Of a stretch of 64,000 bases of DNA, positions 7,885-16,656 are shown piece by piece. The DNA comes from Mycolicibacterium cosmeticum. GTDB lineage: Bacteria > Actinomycetota > Actinomycetes > Mycobacteriales > Mycobacteriaceae. Each line of letters opens with the position of its first letter. Position 1 is the first letter of the stretch. Made by a program: the position numbers and the translations under genes. The notes beneath the pieces are model-generated. The model was not told the DNA's origin. It ran no database searches and worked only from the letters and a program-made list of their open reading frames with translations. Location: the NCBI RefSeq assembly GCF_000613185.1, contig NZ_CCBB010000001.1, positions 2,914,001-2,978,000 of the forward strand, written 5' to 3'.

Positions 7885-10008
7885 GCGCCCCACGGACGAC
7901 GGCCGCAGCGGGATGCCGTAGGCCCGGGCCAGCCGCCCCACGGTTTGGCGTGAGGCTCCGACCATCTCCCCAATCTTCTTCAGCGAAAGCTGTTGATTGA
8001 GGTAGAGCTCGGCGAACTGCTCCCGGGTCAATTGCCTTTGGGTGTCGGCGGTGACAGCTCCGGCGGCGCGGCGCTGCGCGGCAGTCTGCACGGGCCGCGG
8101 CGCCGGTTGGTCGTTGAGCACTTCCCGAACCAACTCGATGGGCACCCGCAGTCGTTCCGCGACGGCACTGAGGCGGCAGTCTCGTGGCTGAACGAGCGTG
8201 TGCAGCGCGGCGATATCGAGTGCGGAGTTGGCCTGTGGGCGACCGGTCCAGGAAGGCATGGCGTGTGCGGGAGGTGACCAGCGCAGTGGCTCATCGCGCA
8301 GGCCGTGGTCATCGAGGAATTGGCGCGCAACGTTGTCGAGTGCGGTCACCATCTCTGGATAGAGAACCCGGGGGATATCGGCGACGACGGCGCGGAATGC
8401 GGCGGTGCTGACGGCGTCGCTGCATAACCTGGCGGGCGAGCCGATGATCCGTTCGTAGAGCCAGCAGCGGATGAAGCGGATCCGCAGGCCGCTGCCCGGT
8501 GTAAATCCGACGTCCCGGCAAATTGTGTGCCACAACGCTTCCGGTAGCAGAGTGTCGGTTGAAAGGTGGCGGCGGCGTTCGTAGTCGATCGGCGCGGGAT
8601 GTTCGGTGAGCAGATCGGCCATCTCTCCGAGCATCACGGCCGTTTCTGGCCAGTCCGGGCGCGCTGCTAACGCCTGGAGCACCCGTGAGGCCTGTTTACC
8701 CGTGGTGACGATGTCCAGGCTGCGGCAAGCCTGCTCGAGCTGGCGGTGGCCGGCGGCGAGCGCGACAGCCGCGCTGAGGGCGAGGCGCAGCTGCTCGAAC
8801 CCGACGGCTGTGTCTGCCACGGGAAGGGCCCAGCGGTACCAGAACAACGCCGGTAGCGAGCGGTGCACGGGCGGCACGCGCTGCGGGGCTGGGCGCGGGT
8901 GCGGGCTGTGACAGCGGAGGCGGACTTGGAAGGCGTGCGCGAGGTGGGGAGTAAGGGCAGCGAGTTGCACGCTGGTGAGGGTGTCGCTGGTGCCATGAGC
9001 CCAGATCATGTTGGTGGGCGAGACGGCCAGGCCCTGCGCGCGCGATGAGGTGATCAGCCATCGGAGGTGCTCGCCGGCTGCGGGCACCGTGTCGGCGGCA
9101 AGTACCGGGGTCGCGGCGCAGGCGGCCACGGCGGTCTGCGCGGCCGTGGGGGGTGAGGGCACGGCGCTGTGCAGCCGATGGGCGGTTGACGACTCGACCG
9201 CCGCACGCAGCGGGTCCCGGGTGGTGCGGCCGATGCCGACGGCCTGCAGGTCGGCTGCTGAGCCGTAGCGCAGGGCACGCATCCCGAGAGCAGTCAGGTC
9301 GCGAAGATACTGCGCCGCGGTGACCGGCGCCTCCCGGTAGACGCCCTCGCCGGCGCACCCTGTTGCTACGACGGCAAGGATTGCCCGCTGCGCCTCCAGC
9401 GCGAGATGTGTCTTCGGGAGTCGTGGGGTTCTCGCGGCCGACAGGTCGGCGCCGCAGCGCGGTGAACCCCGACCGACGCCGCCGGGAAGTGCGCAACGCC
9501 CCGGCGCTGGCACGATCTCCAGAGGAATCGCGCGGGCGCGCTGTGGTCGCTGACAGTGCGGGCAGTCATCGGCGAGCAGACACCGGTGCGTGGGACAGGC
9601 AAAGGCCCACCTCAGGCGCCACCACAGCATCCAACGGCCGCCGCTGTCGGCCAGGCAAGCCGGGCAGTACCGCGATCCGGGCAGCGTGAAATCCCGCAGT
9701 GCCGCGTCATCGTCGGCAGCCTGTAGACCCAGGCCGCCGCGCAGCATGGAGGCCAGCACCCCGGTGTCGACCCCGGTGGCCGTCGATAGTGACTCCAAGT
9801 CCGTCGATGGCGTGTCGACAGGATGCCGGGACCGTCCGGTGCCGTCGGGGTCGCCAACGCCGACGGTGTCGAGGAGGTCTCCCCAGGCCGCCGGGCTGCG
9901 CGCGGCGAGCGCCTCCAACCACGAATCGAGCGCTTCACCCGGGATTGGAGCGAGGCGGACCGGCAGTGTGCGGATCCGGCGCGACGGCGTAGATGCGACG
10001 GGATTCAC
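7864..10008 (-). CDS. tniQ: TniQ/TnsD-family target-selection protein
   Basis: The 714-residue protein begins with a TniQ domain: LPVRLAPIPGEALDSWLEAL, then GSRYCPACLADSGGRWMLWWRL and CPTHRCLLADDCPHC. These supply the CxxC...H...CxxC zinc-binding cysteines about residues 100-150. The long C-terminal part holds winged-helix-like segments and ends in a HTH (LSLKKIGEMVGASRQTVGRLARAYGIP), suited to recognising an attachment site. The frame is open far upstream to 10686, but the GTG at 10008 has GGGAGA 8 bases before it and is where TniQ homology begins. It converges with tnsC instead of following it in the operon. Confidence 0.88.
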   Translation of the reverse strand: MNPVASTPSRRIRTLPVRLAPIPGEALDSWLEALAARSPAAWGDLLDTVGVGDPDGTGRSRHPVDTPSTDLESLSTATGVDTGVLASMLRGGLGLQAADDDAALRDFTLPGSRYCPACLADSGGRWMLWWRLRWAFACPTHRCLLADDCPHCQRPQRARAIPLEIVPAPGRCALPGGVGRGSPRCGADLSAARTPRLPKTHLALEAQRAILAVVATGCAGEGVYREAPVTAAQYLRDLTALGMRALRYGSAADLQAVGIGRTTRDPLRAAVESSTAHRLHSAVPSPPTAAQTAVAACAATPVLAADTVPAAGEHLRWLITSSRAQGLAVSPTNMIWAHGTSDTLTSVQLAALTPHLAHAFQVRLRCHSPHPRPAPQRVPPVHRSLPALFWYRWALPVADTAVGFEQLRLALSAAVALAAGHRQLEQACRSLDIVTTGKQASRVLQALAARPDWPETAVMLGEMADLLTEHPAPIDYERRRHLSTDTLLPEALWHTICRDVGFTPGSGLRIRFIRCWLYERIIGSPARLCSDAVSTAAFRAVVADIPRVLYPEMVTALDNVARQFLDDHGLRDEPLRWSPPAHAMPSWTGRPQANSALDIAALHTLVQPRDCRLSAVAERLRVPIELVREVLNDQPAPRPVQTAAQRRAAGAVTADTQRQLTREQFAELYLNQQLSLKKIGEMVGASRQTVGRLARAYGIPLRPSSVGRPPGAPK

Positions 10009-10087
10009 AGCATGATCTCCCGCGGTAATCGCAAATGTCGGGCTTGGCCTACAGACATTCGGGCCGTTATGCCTACTTCTTGTGTAG

Positions 10088-10345
10088 ATGCCGACCCAAC
10101 CGAGCCGACACGATCCCCGCCGTATCGAGAGTTGGGAGCGCCGCCGCCAGGCTGTCGGGGGAGCCATCCGCCGGCTGCGCAAGGAGCGCGGGTTAACCCA
10201 GGAGCAGCTTGCCGACCGTAGCGGGGTGGACCGGACGGTGCTGATCGACGTCGAGTTGGGGCGCCAAGGGCTGTTGTACGAGCGGTTGTTCGACATCGCG
10301 GAGGCCTTGGAGCTGCCGGTGGTCGATCTGTTCGCCGACGCATGA
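10088..10345 (+). CDS. XRE-family helix-turn-helix regulator
   Basis: This 85-residue protein is essentially one HTH_3 domain: IRRLRKERGLTQEQLADRSG followed by VDRTVLIDVELGRQG. It is divergent from tniQ, with only 79 bases between the starts, and may repress the shared promoter region. It has no fused effector domain. A role in controlling the transposition module is inferred from position. Confidence 0.8.
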   Translation: MPTQPSRHDPRRIESWERRRQAVGGAIRRLRKERGLTQEQLADRSGVDRTVLIDVELGRQGLLYERLFDIAEALELPVVDLFADA

Positions 10346-10411
10346 CGGCGCCGCGGTGACCGTCCGGTACCGGGTGTTGGCGCCTTGAAGACCGTGATGC
10401 GCCGGCGTGGG

Positions 10412-10933
10412 TCATCGCGGTGGGGCCACGTGCGGCCGGAATACGCGGCCAGTGTTGGCGGCAACGTTCTGGGCGCAGGCGGTGCAGATTGTCTTATGCC
10501 ACGGCTGCGGGTCGTTGGACACCGATAATCGTGCCGGGTTGCCGCACACCTCGCACACCGTGGTGGAGAAGCGTTCCGCGATCTCCAGTAGGGCGGAGAA
10601 ACGTTGCTGGGCAACGGGGTCAGTGGTGGAGGAGCCTGCGTAGTAGCGCAGCGAGCCGAACTTCTCCTTGATTTGGCGCACGACATAGTTCGGGTCGAGC
10701 TCTAGCAGGTGTTCGTGCAACTCGACAATGAGCGGGAACCAGCCTGCTTCGCAGTCGATCCACCGTCCCCAATGCGGCGGGATGCGCGACAGGATGTCGA
10801 TGAGCGCGTCGCGATGATCGCCGGCATCTTCGGGAATCTCCATCCCGGCGAGCTCCAGGTCGCCGGGAGACGCGGACCGAGAGGCGCCGACACCTTCTGC
10901 GGTATCGGTCTCGTCGCCTGCACGTGAGGTCAT
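10412..10933 (-). CDS. Unknown 173-residue protein with C-terminal zinc ribbon
   Basis: No function is recognised. The central part (WGRWIDCEAGWFPLIVELHE and QIKEKFGSLRYY) matches a type of small protein I associate with phages and plasmids. The C-terminus has two CxxC pairs (CEVCGNPA and CTACAQNV) spaced as a zinc ribbon. The ATG at 10933 gives a plausible N-terminus, although the first 30 residues are low complexity. It is convergent with the XRE gene and has the same orientation as the next HTH gene. Confidence 0.65.
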   Translation of the reverse strand: MTSRAGDETDTAEGVGASRSASPGDLELAGMEIPEDAGDHRDALIDILSRIPPHWGRWIDCEAGWFPLIVELHEHLLELDPNYVVRQIKEKFGSLRYYAGSSTTDPVAQQRFSALLEIAERFSTTVCEVCGNPARLSVSNDPQPWHKTICTACAQNVAANTGRVFRPHVAPPR

Positions 10934-10960
10934 AGTGGGGTGCTCCGGTAACTCGTGGGT

Positions 10961-11299
10961 CTAATCGAGGATTCGATCGGGCAGGAACTCCCGGGGGGAC
11001 ACGTTGAGCACTTTGGCGAGCTCGTAGACGGTCTCGATATTCGGGGTGGCCTTTGCCTCGGTGAATCTGTACAGATTGGCCTGCGACAGCCCGGAGGGCA
11101 TCTTTCCCTGGCACAGGTGCTTCAACGTGGCCGCCAACGACGTGCATCTAGCTTTCCTGATATGGCCCGTTTCAATATCACGCGCATTCGTACACCGAAG
11201 AAGCTCATTGAACTTCTCTGAGAAGAATATGGTGGCCGGGCCTGGCTCGGACTTTGATGCGCTTTCTGGCGGCTTACGAACGAGCTCATGTTTACGCAT
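10961..11299 (-). CDS. HTH regulator, 112 residues
   Basis: The frame opens at 11359, but the ATG at 11299 has an ideal AAAGGA 7 bases upstream and is chosen as the start. The protein carries a helix-turn-helix of lambda-repressor/XRE type in its C-terminal half (MPSGLSQANLYRFTEAKATP, then IETVYELAKVLNVSPREFLP). The N-terminal 45 residues are basic and less structured. Its base composition is lower in GC than the neighbours, consistent with recent transfer. The target is unknown; it may pair with the preceding minus-strand gene. Confidence 0.7.
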   Translation of the reverse strand: MRKHELVRKPPESASKSEPGPATIFFSEKFNELLRCTNARDIETGHIRKARCTSLAATLKHLCQGKMPSGLSQANLYRFTEAKATPNIETVYELAKVLNVSPREFLPDRILD

Positions 11300-11941
11300 A
11301 GCGACGTCCTTTCTGCCGACAAGTTTGTCGCTTTCGTGCCCGAAATGGTAGACCGGCACGCCGTTAGCTCAAAGTCGGGCTTGCCCAACATTATGCACCT
11401 CGCCGACAAAGTCACAACTATGGCTGCGGACGTGTGTCGCCCATATGTTCCGCCGAGTTCTACATGCTGGATATGAAGCCTGCGAGGGATAAACGCGAAG
11501 AGGTACTGGAAACTTCCCATACGGGTTGGGCAGTCGCCTCGGCGAATCATAACTCCCCGCTGCTGATAAGCGTAAAAGACCACAATTTGCCAGATGCTGT
11601 CAAATCCATGCGAAAAGAATGTAGAAACAACTGGTGTGCCAGTTTTTGGAATGCTGATTTCTATAAGCAGTGATTCAGGCTGACTCAATAATCCTGAAGG
11701 CGAAATAGGTAAAAGCGCAACTCGGTGTCGAGGGAGTGCCGCACATTCTTTGGCGTGGCGATTTCGAACGTTTAGTATGTAGGGCGGTCGTGGGTGCGAA
11801 GTTATGGGTCTGCCGTCGGATCTGATGGCGAAAAGTGTTAGCGGTGAACGACGTTAAGCCTTCAAACTTTGTCACCACTGCACGCTGGCGGCTGAGTTCG
11901 TCGTCTGGGGAAGAACCTAGGTTTCGTGCTAGAACGGCTTC
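11300..11941. other. AT-richer intergenic region, no gene seen
   Basis: This stretch is clearly richer in A and T than the rest of the window. Frames exist on both strands but none has a ribosome binding site with mycobacterial codon bias. It separates the Tn7-like block from an orphan antitoxin. A recombination junction or element end could lie here; I cannot point to a specific one. Confidence 0.35.
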
Positions 11942-12199
11942 ATGGAGCCCATCGAAGTTGGCGACGTGGGCCCGCGAGCAGCTGATCTCGTCGGCCGGGC
12001 CGCGGCGGGTGAAGAGTTCGTGATCACTGATGCGGGTCGACCTGTCGCCAGACTGATCCCGCTTATGCCGCACATATGGCGACCGTGGAGCGAGATCGCC
12101 GGGTTGTTTGCCGGCCCTGGCGAACCTCGCCGGCAGGTCGAGCGAGACGCCATCAGCGACTCCCTCTGCGACCCGTGGGATCGCACCACCGACAGATAG
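11942..12199 (+). CDS. Phd/YefM-VapB-type antitoxin, apparently orphan
   Basis: This 85-residue protein begins like Phd-type antitoxins: VGDVGPRAADLVGRAAAGEE, then FVITDAGRPVARLIPL. That is the DNA-binding N-terminal fold of the family. The C-terminus (ISDSLCDPWDRTTDR) is the usual toxin-binding tail. No PIN-domain or other toxin follows; the next 336 bases contain no gene. It may be a leftover of a lost toxin-antitoxin pair or act in trans. Confidence 0.7.
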   Translation: MEPIEVGDVGPRAADLVGRAAAGEEFVITDAGRPVARLIPLMPHIWRPWSEIAGLFAGPGEPRRQVERDAISDSLCDPWDRTTDR

Positions 12200-12535
12200 G
12201 CCCGATTGGGCTTCGGCCGTTTCTGGTCGGCGAGGCAGTCCTTTGCCGCGCGCAGTTGGTCAGTCGTCGACACCACCCCGTACCTCGGGACCAGCGGCCA
12301 GTGGGCGGCGCGTGGGGGAGGCATCGTGACGAGAGCTTGTTCGATCCGCACGTCGGACTTATCGACAATGGAAACATTACATATGACGGAAAAGTCTGCA
12401 ACACAGCGCAAATGACGTCACTATCCCAACGCCTGACCGTCTCACGTTGATGTCGATTACCTGAGTTCACTAGCCGCTCGCGCCGCCGGCGCGCACCCTA
12501 GCCGTGAGGACGGTCTGAGAAGCGGAGAGCATCTC
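12200..12535. other. Intergenic region after orphan antitoxin
   Basis: I looked here for a VapC-like toxin with an N-terminal acidic PIN motif and found none in any frame. The last 30 bases contain a GGAGAG ribosome binding site for the next gene. Nothing else is supported. Confidence 0.35.
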
Positions 12536-13357
12536 ATGCGAACACTAGGCGATGGTGACGGACCGGCTCCGGACGTCTCTGATGTGCGGATTCATCTGCG
12601 CGTGAAGGGCCAAGAGACACCGTTGGCCATTCCGATCGGCGACATCGAACCTGAGGCAGTGAATGGCGCACCGCCGTGGCGCAGCTCGCGATGGTTCTTT
12701 GGCCACGAGTACCACTCGGGCGCCTACTATTCGGCGACGACATCAACACAGGTAATCTACGAGACCCGCCTGCAGCTACGGCGGCTCATACTCGCCGACT
12801 TCGACCCATCGGTGACTTTCGTTGTGGCTCAGCCTTTTCAGCTCCACGCCATGGTGGATGGCGCGCACCGACGCTACGTCCCCGACTATTTCCTCACAAC
12901 AACGAACGGACCTGTCGTGCTCGACGTCGCACCCTCCGATCGACGCTCAACGCCTCGGTCACGCGACACCTACTCCTGGATGCGCAAAGCACTGGCAACG
13001 CGTCAATGGACGCTGAATGTCGTCAGCGAACCACCACCCACGTTCTTCCACAACGTGCACATGCTCGCCGGCTACCGAAGGTGCCCGCTGACACTGCGCA
13101 CCGCGCTGCAACAGTTACGCTCTCTCAACCTTATTGGCATGACCGTCGGTGAAGCCCTGGCCCGTGTCACCGGAGAACGCAGTACCGCATACGCCGCTCT
13201 GATGCACCTACTGTGGACTCACCATGTGTCTGTCGACCTGAACGCGCGCATCCGCGACGACACCACGCTCGGAGCCGCCAACCGCTGCGATGACGACCGT
13301 CCGAGTGAATCGGCAACGAATTTGAGGCGCAACCCGAAGGGAAACACTCATGAATGA
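12536..13357 (+). CDS. TnsA-like protein lacking the catalytic lysine
   Basis: This 273-residue paralogue aligns with TnsA at 3878 along its length (YETRLQLRRLILADFDPSV, VPDYF, TVGEALARV). Glu76 and Asp117 of the nuclease site are present. The position equivalent to Lys131 is Ala132 (LDVAPSD, codon GCA at 12929-12931), so the restriction-fold active site should be dead. No TnsB or TnsC follows; instead a 128-residue unknown gene overlaps its 3' end by 8 bases. It could be a decaying remnant or a protein kept for a non-cutting role. ATG 12536 has GGAGAG 8 bases upstream. Confidence 0.8.
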   Translation: MRTLGDGDGPAPDVSDVRIHLRVKGQETPLAIPIGDIEPEAVNGAPPWRSSRWFFGHEYHSGAYYSATTSTQVIYETRLQLRRLILADFDPSVTFVVAQPFQLHAMVDGAHRRYVPDYFLTTTNGPVVLDVAPSDRRSTPRSRDTYSWMRKALATRQWTLNVVSEPPPTFFHNVHMLAGYRRCPLTLRTALQQLRSLNLIGMTVGEALARVTGERSTAYAALMHLLWTHHVSVDLNARIRDDTTLGAANRCDDDRPSESATNLRRNPKGNTHE

Positions 13358-13736
13358 ACCGGGACGGAACCCAGATACGTCAAATACCCCTACCGAGAAG
13401 ACCGTCGAAGAACTTGACCCGGCGATGGGTGGTGTGTGGCTGGTGGTGTCCCAGGGCAGCCAACATATATGGGATTTGGATACCATGACCTACACGCGAG
13501 TTCCCGGCGCCAGAAGCTTGTCTGGCAAGTTCGCGATGGACGGCAAGCCCATCCCCATCGCCCGTGTCGAGCGATGGCCGCAGGTCGGCGCAACCTCGCT
13601 GTTCTTCTTCGATGACCCGACGGACGCGGCGCGCTACGAGCATTACCGGCAGTCCTCACGGATCGATTCGATTACCCGCGTCGCCGCGACCGCCACTGAC
13701 GCCTCAAAAGCAACCTGCGGCGGCGAAGCTGTGTAG
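13350..13736 (+). CDS. Unknown 128-residue protein coupled to the TnsA paralogue
   Basis: The start ATG lies inside the last codons of the TnsA-like gene, so translation is probably coupled. The protein is soluble with no known motif. Its most distinctive parts are GGVWLVVSQGSQHIWDLD and KFAMDGKPIPIARVERWP, followed by a helical segment (DPTDAARYEHYRQSSRIDSI). A degraded copy of its 3' two-thirds lies at 16657-16860, so the gene belongs to a recurrent accessory unit. No function is proposed. Confidence 0.6.
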   Translation: MNEPGRNPDTSNTPTEKTVEELDPAMGGVWLVVSQGSQHIWDLDTMTYTRVPGARSLSGKFAMDGKPIPIARVERWPQVGATSLFFFDDPTDAARYEHYRQSSRIDSITRVAATATDASKATCGGEAV

Positions 13737-14218
13737 CCGTGCGGCCCAGCGCACGGGCAGCCCGAGCAATTTCGCCCAGAACTAGGAATCTCAAGAAAGA
13801 CTGTGCCCCGACACAAGCACCACGCCGCGGCATGGTCTGGGGGCTGAGGCTGGGTAGCTGTCCGAGCGGGGGACGTGTCGGTGAACGACACACCGCAGAG
13901 CGTAATCGGCGGAGAGAAGGAGCCGTCATGGCGGCGCGCGGCAGAACTGAGGGCGAAGGGTCAAGGAGCGCCGATGCCACCCGCGCAGACGCATTTGCGC
14001 GCCGATCAATCGCCGCTACGGGGTGCTGGCCCGCGTACAACGCCGACACGGGCAATAAGCCTGCCCCCTTATGCGTCCCCGGATACTGCAGGTCCTCGAT
14101 ACGGTGATCGCCTCGCCGGAGCGGTTCGCACGCACGGGTATTGACGCTGTCTACTGACGGCGAGCGAGTGAACATAATCTGACGGAACCGAGTTCACCTC
14201 TGCTGCGTCCAATCAAGT
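13737..14218. other. Intergenic region, one weak possible frame
   Basis: A GTG-started frame on the plus strand at about 13875-14144 could encode 89 residues, but its third codon positions are not clearly GC-biased and it resembles nothing I know. No terminator or repeat is evident. I leave it unannotated. Confidence 0.3.
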
Positions 14219-14374
14219 ATGGGCATTACCGATGACTTCGAGGCACCGACCGTGCTGGCGCCAGCCGTGCAGGCGTACTTGGCTCAGGAACGCAGCTGGT
14301 GGCGAATGCTGCGTGCCACTGGGGTGATGTCGGAGGCGGACTCAGCCTCGGAGCTGGCGCGGTGGCTGGAGTGA
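14219..14374 (+). CDS. Small 51-residue unknown protein
   Basis: A short frame runs from ATG 14219 to TGA 14372-14374. It encodes a helical, tryptophan-containing peptide (PAVQAYLAQERSWWRMLRAT, then SASELARWLE). Codon third positions are GC-rich as in real genes here, but no strong ribosome binding site is visible. It converges on the immunity-like gene at 14385. No function is known. Confidence 0.4.
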   Translation: MGITDDFEAPTVLAPAVQAYLAQERSWWRMLRATGVMSEADSASELARWLE

Positions 14375-14384
14375 AGCCGCGCGG

Positions 14385-14894
14385 TCACGACGCGTTTAGT
14401 GTGATGATCGTCCCGTCGGCCCGATATCCCTCGATCGGCTGCAGTTCGTAGCCGACGGGAATGTCACCCGTTTTGTAGTAGGCGAAGAACAACTCGGCGG
14501 CCTCGTCGGCGTCAAATACCTGTGAGCGGCTGATCAGCTTCACGCTGTGCGCAAGCCGGATCGGCACATCGAAAGGTTCTGTGCCGGAGTGGGGGCGGCC
14601 GATCGTGTATCGCACCCAGGTGGCGCCCCATTCGTACCCTCCGGGCTTGCGGATCTCGACGGTCATCGCATCGGGCAATCCCGCGGCTTGGATGTACTCG
14701 GTGGACAGCTCACCGGCCTGCAGCATCTCGCCGTACGTCGTGCCGGCGGGAATCGGTGCCAGACCGAGCGCCCACTGGTCCTTTCCGTTGAAGTGACGCA
14801 GGGGATTCAGGAATGCCGAAATGTCCTTGCGGGCGGAGATCTCCGCCGTTTGGGTGCCTCCGTCGTACGTCACGACGTGGGTACGCCCGCTCAT
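14385..14894 (-). CDS. Putative immunity protein of a type VII toxin operon
   Basis: This 169-residue soluble protein contains GKDQWALGLAPIPAGTTYGE and YKTGDIPVGYELQPIEGYR. I do not recognise the family with certainty. It is the gene directly downstream of the nuclease-toxin candidate, on the same strand, 55 bases after its stop. That is the usual place for the cognate immunity gene, so the call rests on position. A downstream role unrelated to immunity cannot be excluded. Confidence 0.55.
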   Translation of the reverse strand: MSGRTHVVTYDGGTQTAEISARKDISAFLNPLRHFNGKDQWALGLAPIPAGTTYGEMLQAGELSTEYIQAAGLPDAMTVEIRKPGGYEWGATWVRYTIGRPHSGTEPFDVPIRLAHSVKLISRSQVFDADEAAELFFAYYKTGDIPVGYELQPIEGYRADGTIITLNAS

Positions 14895-14949
14895 GGCTCG
14901 ATCCTATCTGCAGCAGCGGCGTTCGAGAGCGCCCCTTTCCCCACGTTCA

Positions 14950-16239
14950 TCAGGCTGTCCCGCTGGGGTCGACAATCCCTTGCTCGGCCATCCTCCGCCG
15001 AATCTCCTGGCCGGCTAGACGCAGCGCCGGGTCGTCGCTCTCGATCATCTGTTGCGGCGTCAGTTGCGTACCCCAGTCCGGCACCGCAGGTGTGCCGGCG
15101 GGCGCAGGCACCGTGGGCGCACCTTCTCCACCGCCCACCACCGCAGGTGGGATACCACCAGTGCCGGGGGACAGCGACGCGCCGGGGGCGGCTGAACCGC
15201 CAGCTGCCGCTCCCGCTGTGGGATCCCCCGGCCGGGGAGTTCGGATCAGTTCGGTGTCGACCACCTCAACGGGCAATCCGTTGAGGGTGCCCCTCGCTGG
15301 AATGCCACTGTCCACTAGTTCGTCGAAGTGTTTTTGGTGCGGGGTGGGTTGCTTGTTTCCCAGCTTGTGCTCCAAACCGGTGTAGGTTCCGGGCTGTCCT
15401 GGGATCGGCTCCAGACCGTCGTACTCACGACGCAGTGTCCTCCCTGTCTCAGGATCGGTCAGGTAAACCCAGGTTTTCTGCCGTTCGACGGGTATGCCGG
15501 TTCTCTTCTCGCGCGCGTCGAAAGCCTTCTGCGCCTCGATATCCCCCTCGACGCCGCTGTTCTTCGGCCCCCACTCACCGTTGGGTTTGTGGTCGGGATA
15601 GTCCGGATGTGGTTTGTACCCTCCGTCATCGGGCTCCACTTCCTCAGTTGGGTTGTCGACCATCCGGATCGTCGGATCGCCGCCGGTCTCGCCTTCACCG
15701 TCGAACCGGATCCCCTCCAGCTCGGCGGCTTTGGCTTGCAGCTGCGATCCCGCGAGGTTGTCGGCCTGTACCAGGCGTTCGGCGGTCCAGCGGATGTCTT
15801 CGGCGTGTTCGGCTGCCGCAGTGGCGCGAGCAGCGGCGGTGTCGATGTCGTATGCGCGGTTGTCAGTCACCGAGAGGCCTTCGGCGACGGCGAAATCGTC
15901 GGCCTCGGCAGCGGCGATCGCGGCGAGTACGTCGCGTTTGGCGGCATTGATGTCGGTGACTGCATTTTCGGCGATGTCCGCGACCCGCAACAGAACGTCG
16001 TTCTGGATGCCGACGACGGAGACGTCACGGGTCACGCGATCTAGCGCCGCGTCTTTCGCGTCGCCCTCCCAGGTCGTGCCGCCGGGGGCACAAATGTTCT
16101 CTCGGTGCTGTTCGAAGGCCTCTTGGGACGCGGCAGCCGCGCTGCGCCACGCGGTCGCGGCATCGGCGAGGTGGTTGGTGGTCCAGGCCTCGATCTCCGA
16201 GCGGGTGGGGATGGCGACCGCTGGGGCCGCTGGGCTCAC
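14950..16239 (-). CDS. Type VII-secreted polymorphic toxin, PD-(D/E)xK-like nuclease domain
   Basis: This 429-residue protein starts with a WXG100/LXG-like helical region (about residues 10-160) with GGTTWEGDAKDAALDR at the hairpin. A linker follows with a Pro/Asp-rich stretch. Residues about 240-320 look like a restriction-endonuclease-fold toxin: EYDG with Asp274, then TGLEHKLGNKQPTPHQ with Glu290 and Lys292 as the ExK pair. The rest is a long Pro/Ala/Gly tail, and the ordered end (LAGQEIRRRMAEQG) is helical. It overlaps the upstream EspC-like gene by 4 bases and precedes a likely immunity gene. Toxin activity is inferred from motif and gene order. Confidence 0.7.
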   Translation of the reverse strand: MSPAAPAVAIPTRSEIEAWTTNHLADAATAWRSAAAASQEAFEQHRENICAPGGTTWEGDAKDAALDRVTRDVSVVGIQNDVLLRVADIAENAVTDINAAKRDVLAAIAAAEADDFAVAEGLSVTDNRAYDIDTAAARATAAAEHAEDIRWTAERLVQADNLAGSQLQAKAAELEGIRFDGEGETGGDPTIRMVDNPTEEVEPDDGGYKPHPDYPDHKPNGEWGPKNSGVEGDIEAQKAFDAREKRTGIPVERQKTWVYLTDPETGRTLRREYDGLEPIPGQPGTYTGLEHKLGNKQPTPHQKHFDELVDSGIPARGTLNGLPVEVVDTELIRTPRPGDPTAGAAAGGSAAPGASLSPGTGGIPPAVVGGGEGAPTVPAPAGTPAVPDWGTQLTPQQMIESDDPALRLAGQEIRRRMAEQGIVDPSGTA

Positions 16240-16514
16240 ACTGACACCGCGGTGATGGCGCCGGAACCGTCGGTGTCGGTCTTGGTGTAGGCGGCTGCAC
16301 CGGTTGTCATGTCGCCGGCCTGACCAGTGATGCGGGTCGACTGGCGACCCTGAACTGCAGAGAGCGCTGCGTTCACGGCCGCGACCCCGCCGGCACTCGG
16401 CTGCGAGTTCATCGACATGGTGAATGTGGTGCCAATCAGGCTCGCAGCGGTGGCTTCGCTCCTCGCGGCGCCAGCGTTAAGGCCGCCGGTATCGAGAATC
16501 AGTTCGCCTGTCAT
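16236..16514 (-). CDS. EspC-like small type VII secretion substrate
   Basis: This 92-residue helical protein carries the YxxxD type VII export motif near its C-terminus (AAYTKTDTDGSG). Its length, Ala/Gly/Ser-rich helices and overlap (ATGA-type) with a large downstream partner match the small partner proteins that accompany WXG-type toxins. It would form the helical-bundle partner needed for export through an ESX system, which is not encoded in this window. Confidence 0.7.
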   Translation of the reverse strand: MTGELILDTGGLNAGAARSEATAASLIGTTFTMSMNSQPSAGGVAAVNAALSAVQGRQSTRITGQAGDMTTGAAAYTKTDTDGSGAITAVSV

Positions 16515-16656
16515 CGCATCCCCCTGTAGCCAGACAAAGCAGATCTGACGCTACCGCAGCCGGAGGGTGTCCTACGCAAAGTTTCGTTTGCGACGTCCGA
16601 CGTCCACGACTCCTGAGTAAGCGTTGAGCGCGCACCAGCATTCCGACACTAAGTGC

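Noticed and set aside
3878..10008. CRISPR-associated transposon
   Set aside because: TnsABC and TniQ are present, but no Cas12k, Cascade gene or repeat array is visible anywhere in the window. A Tn7-like element guided by TniQ alone is the simpler reading.
10009..10686. Longer N-terminus for TniQ
   Set aside because: The frame stays open but would overlap the divergent XRE gene and part of the next minus-strand gene. The sequence is Pro/Arg/Ser-rich and TniQ similarity begins only at the GTG at 10008.
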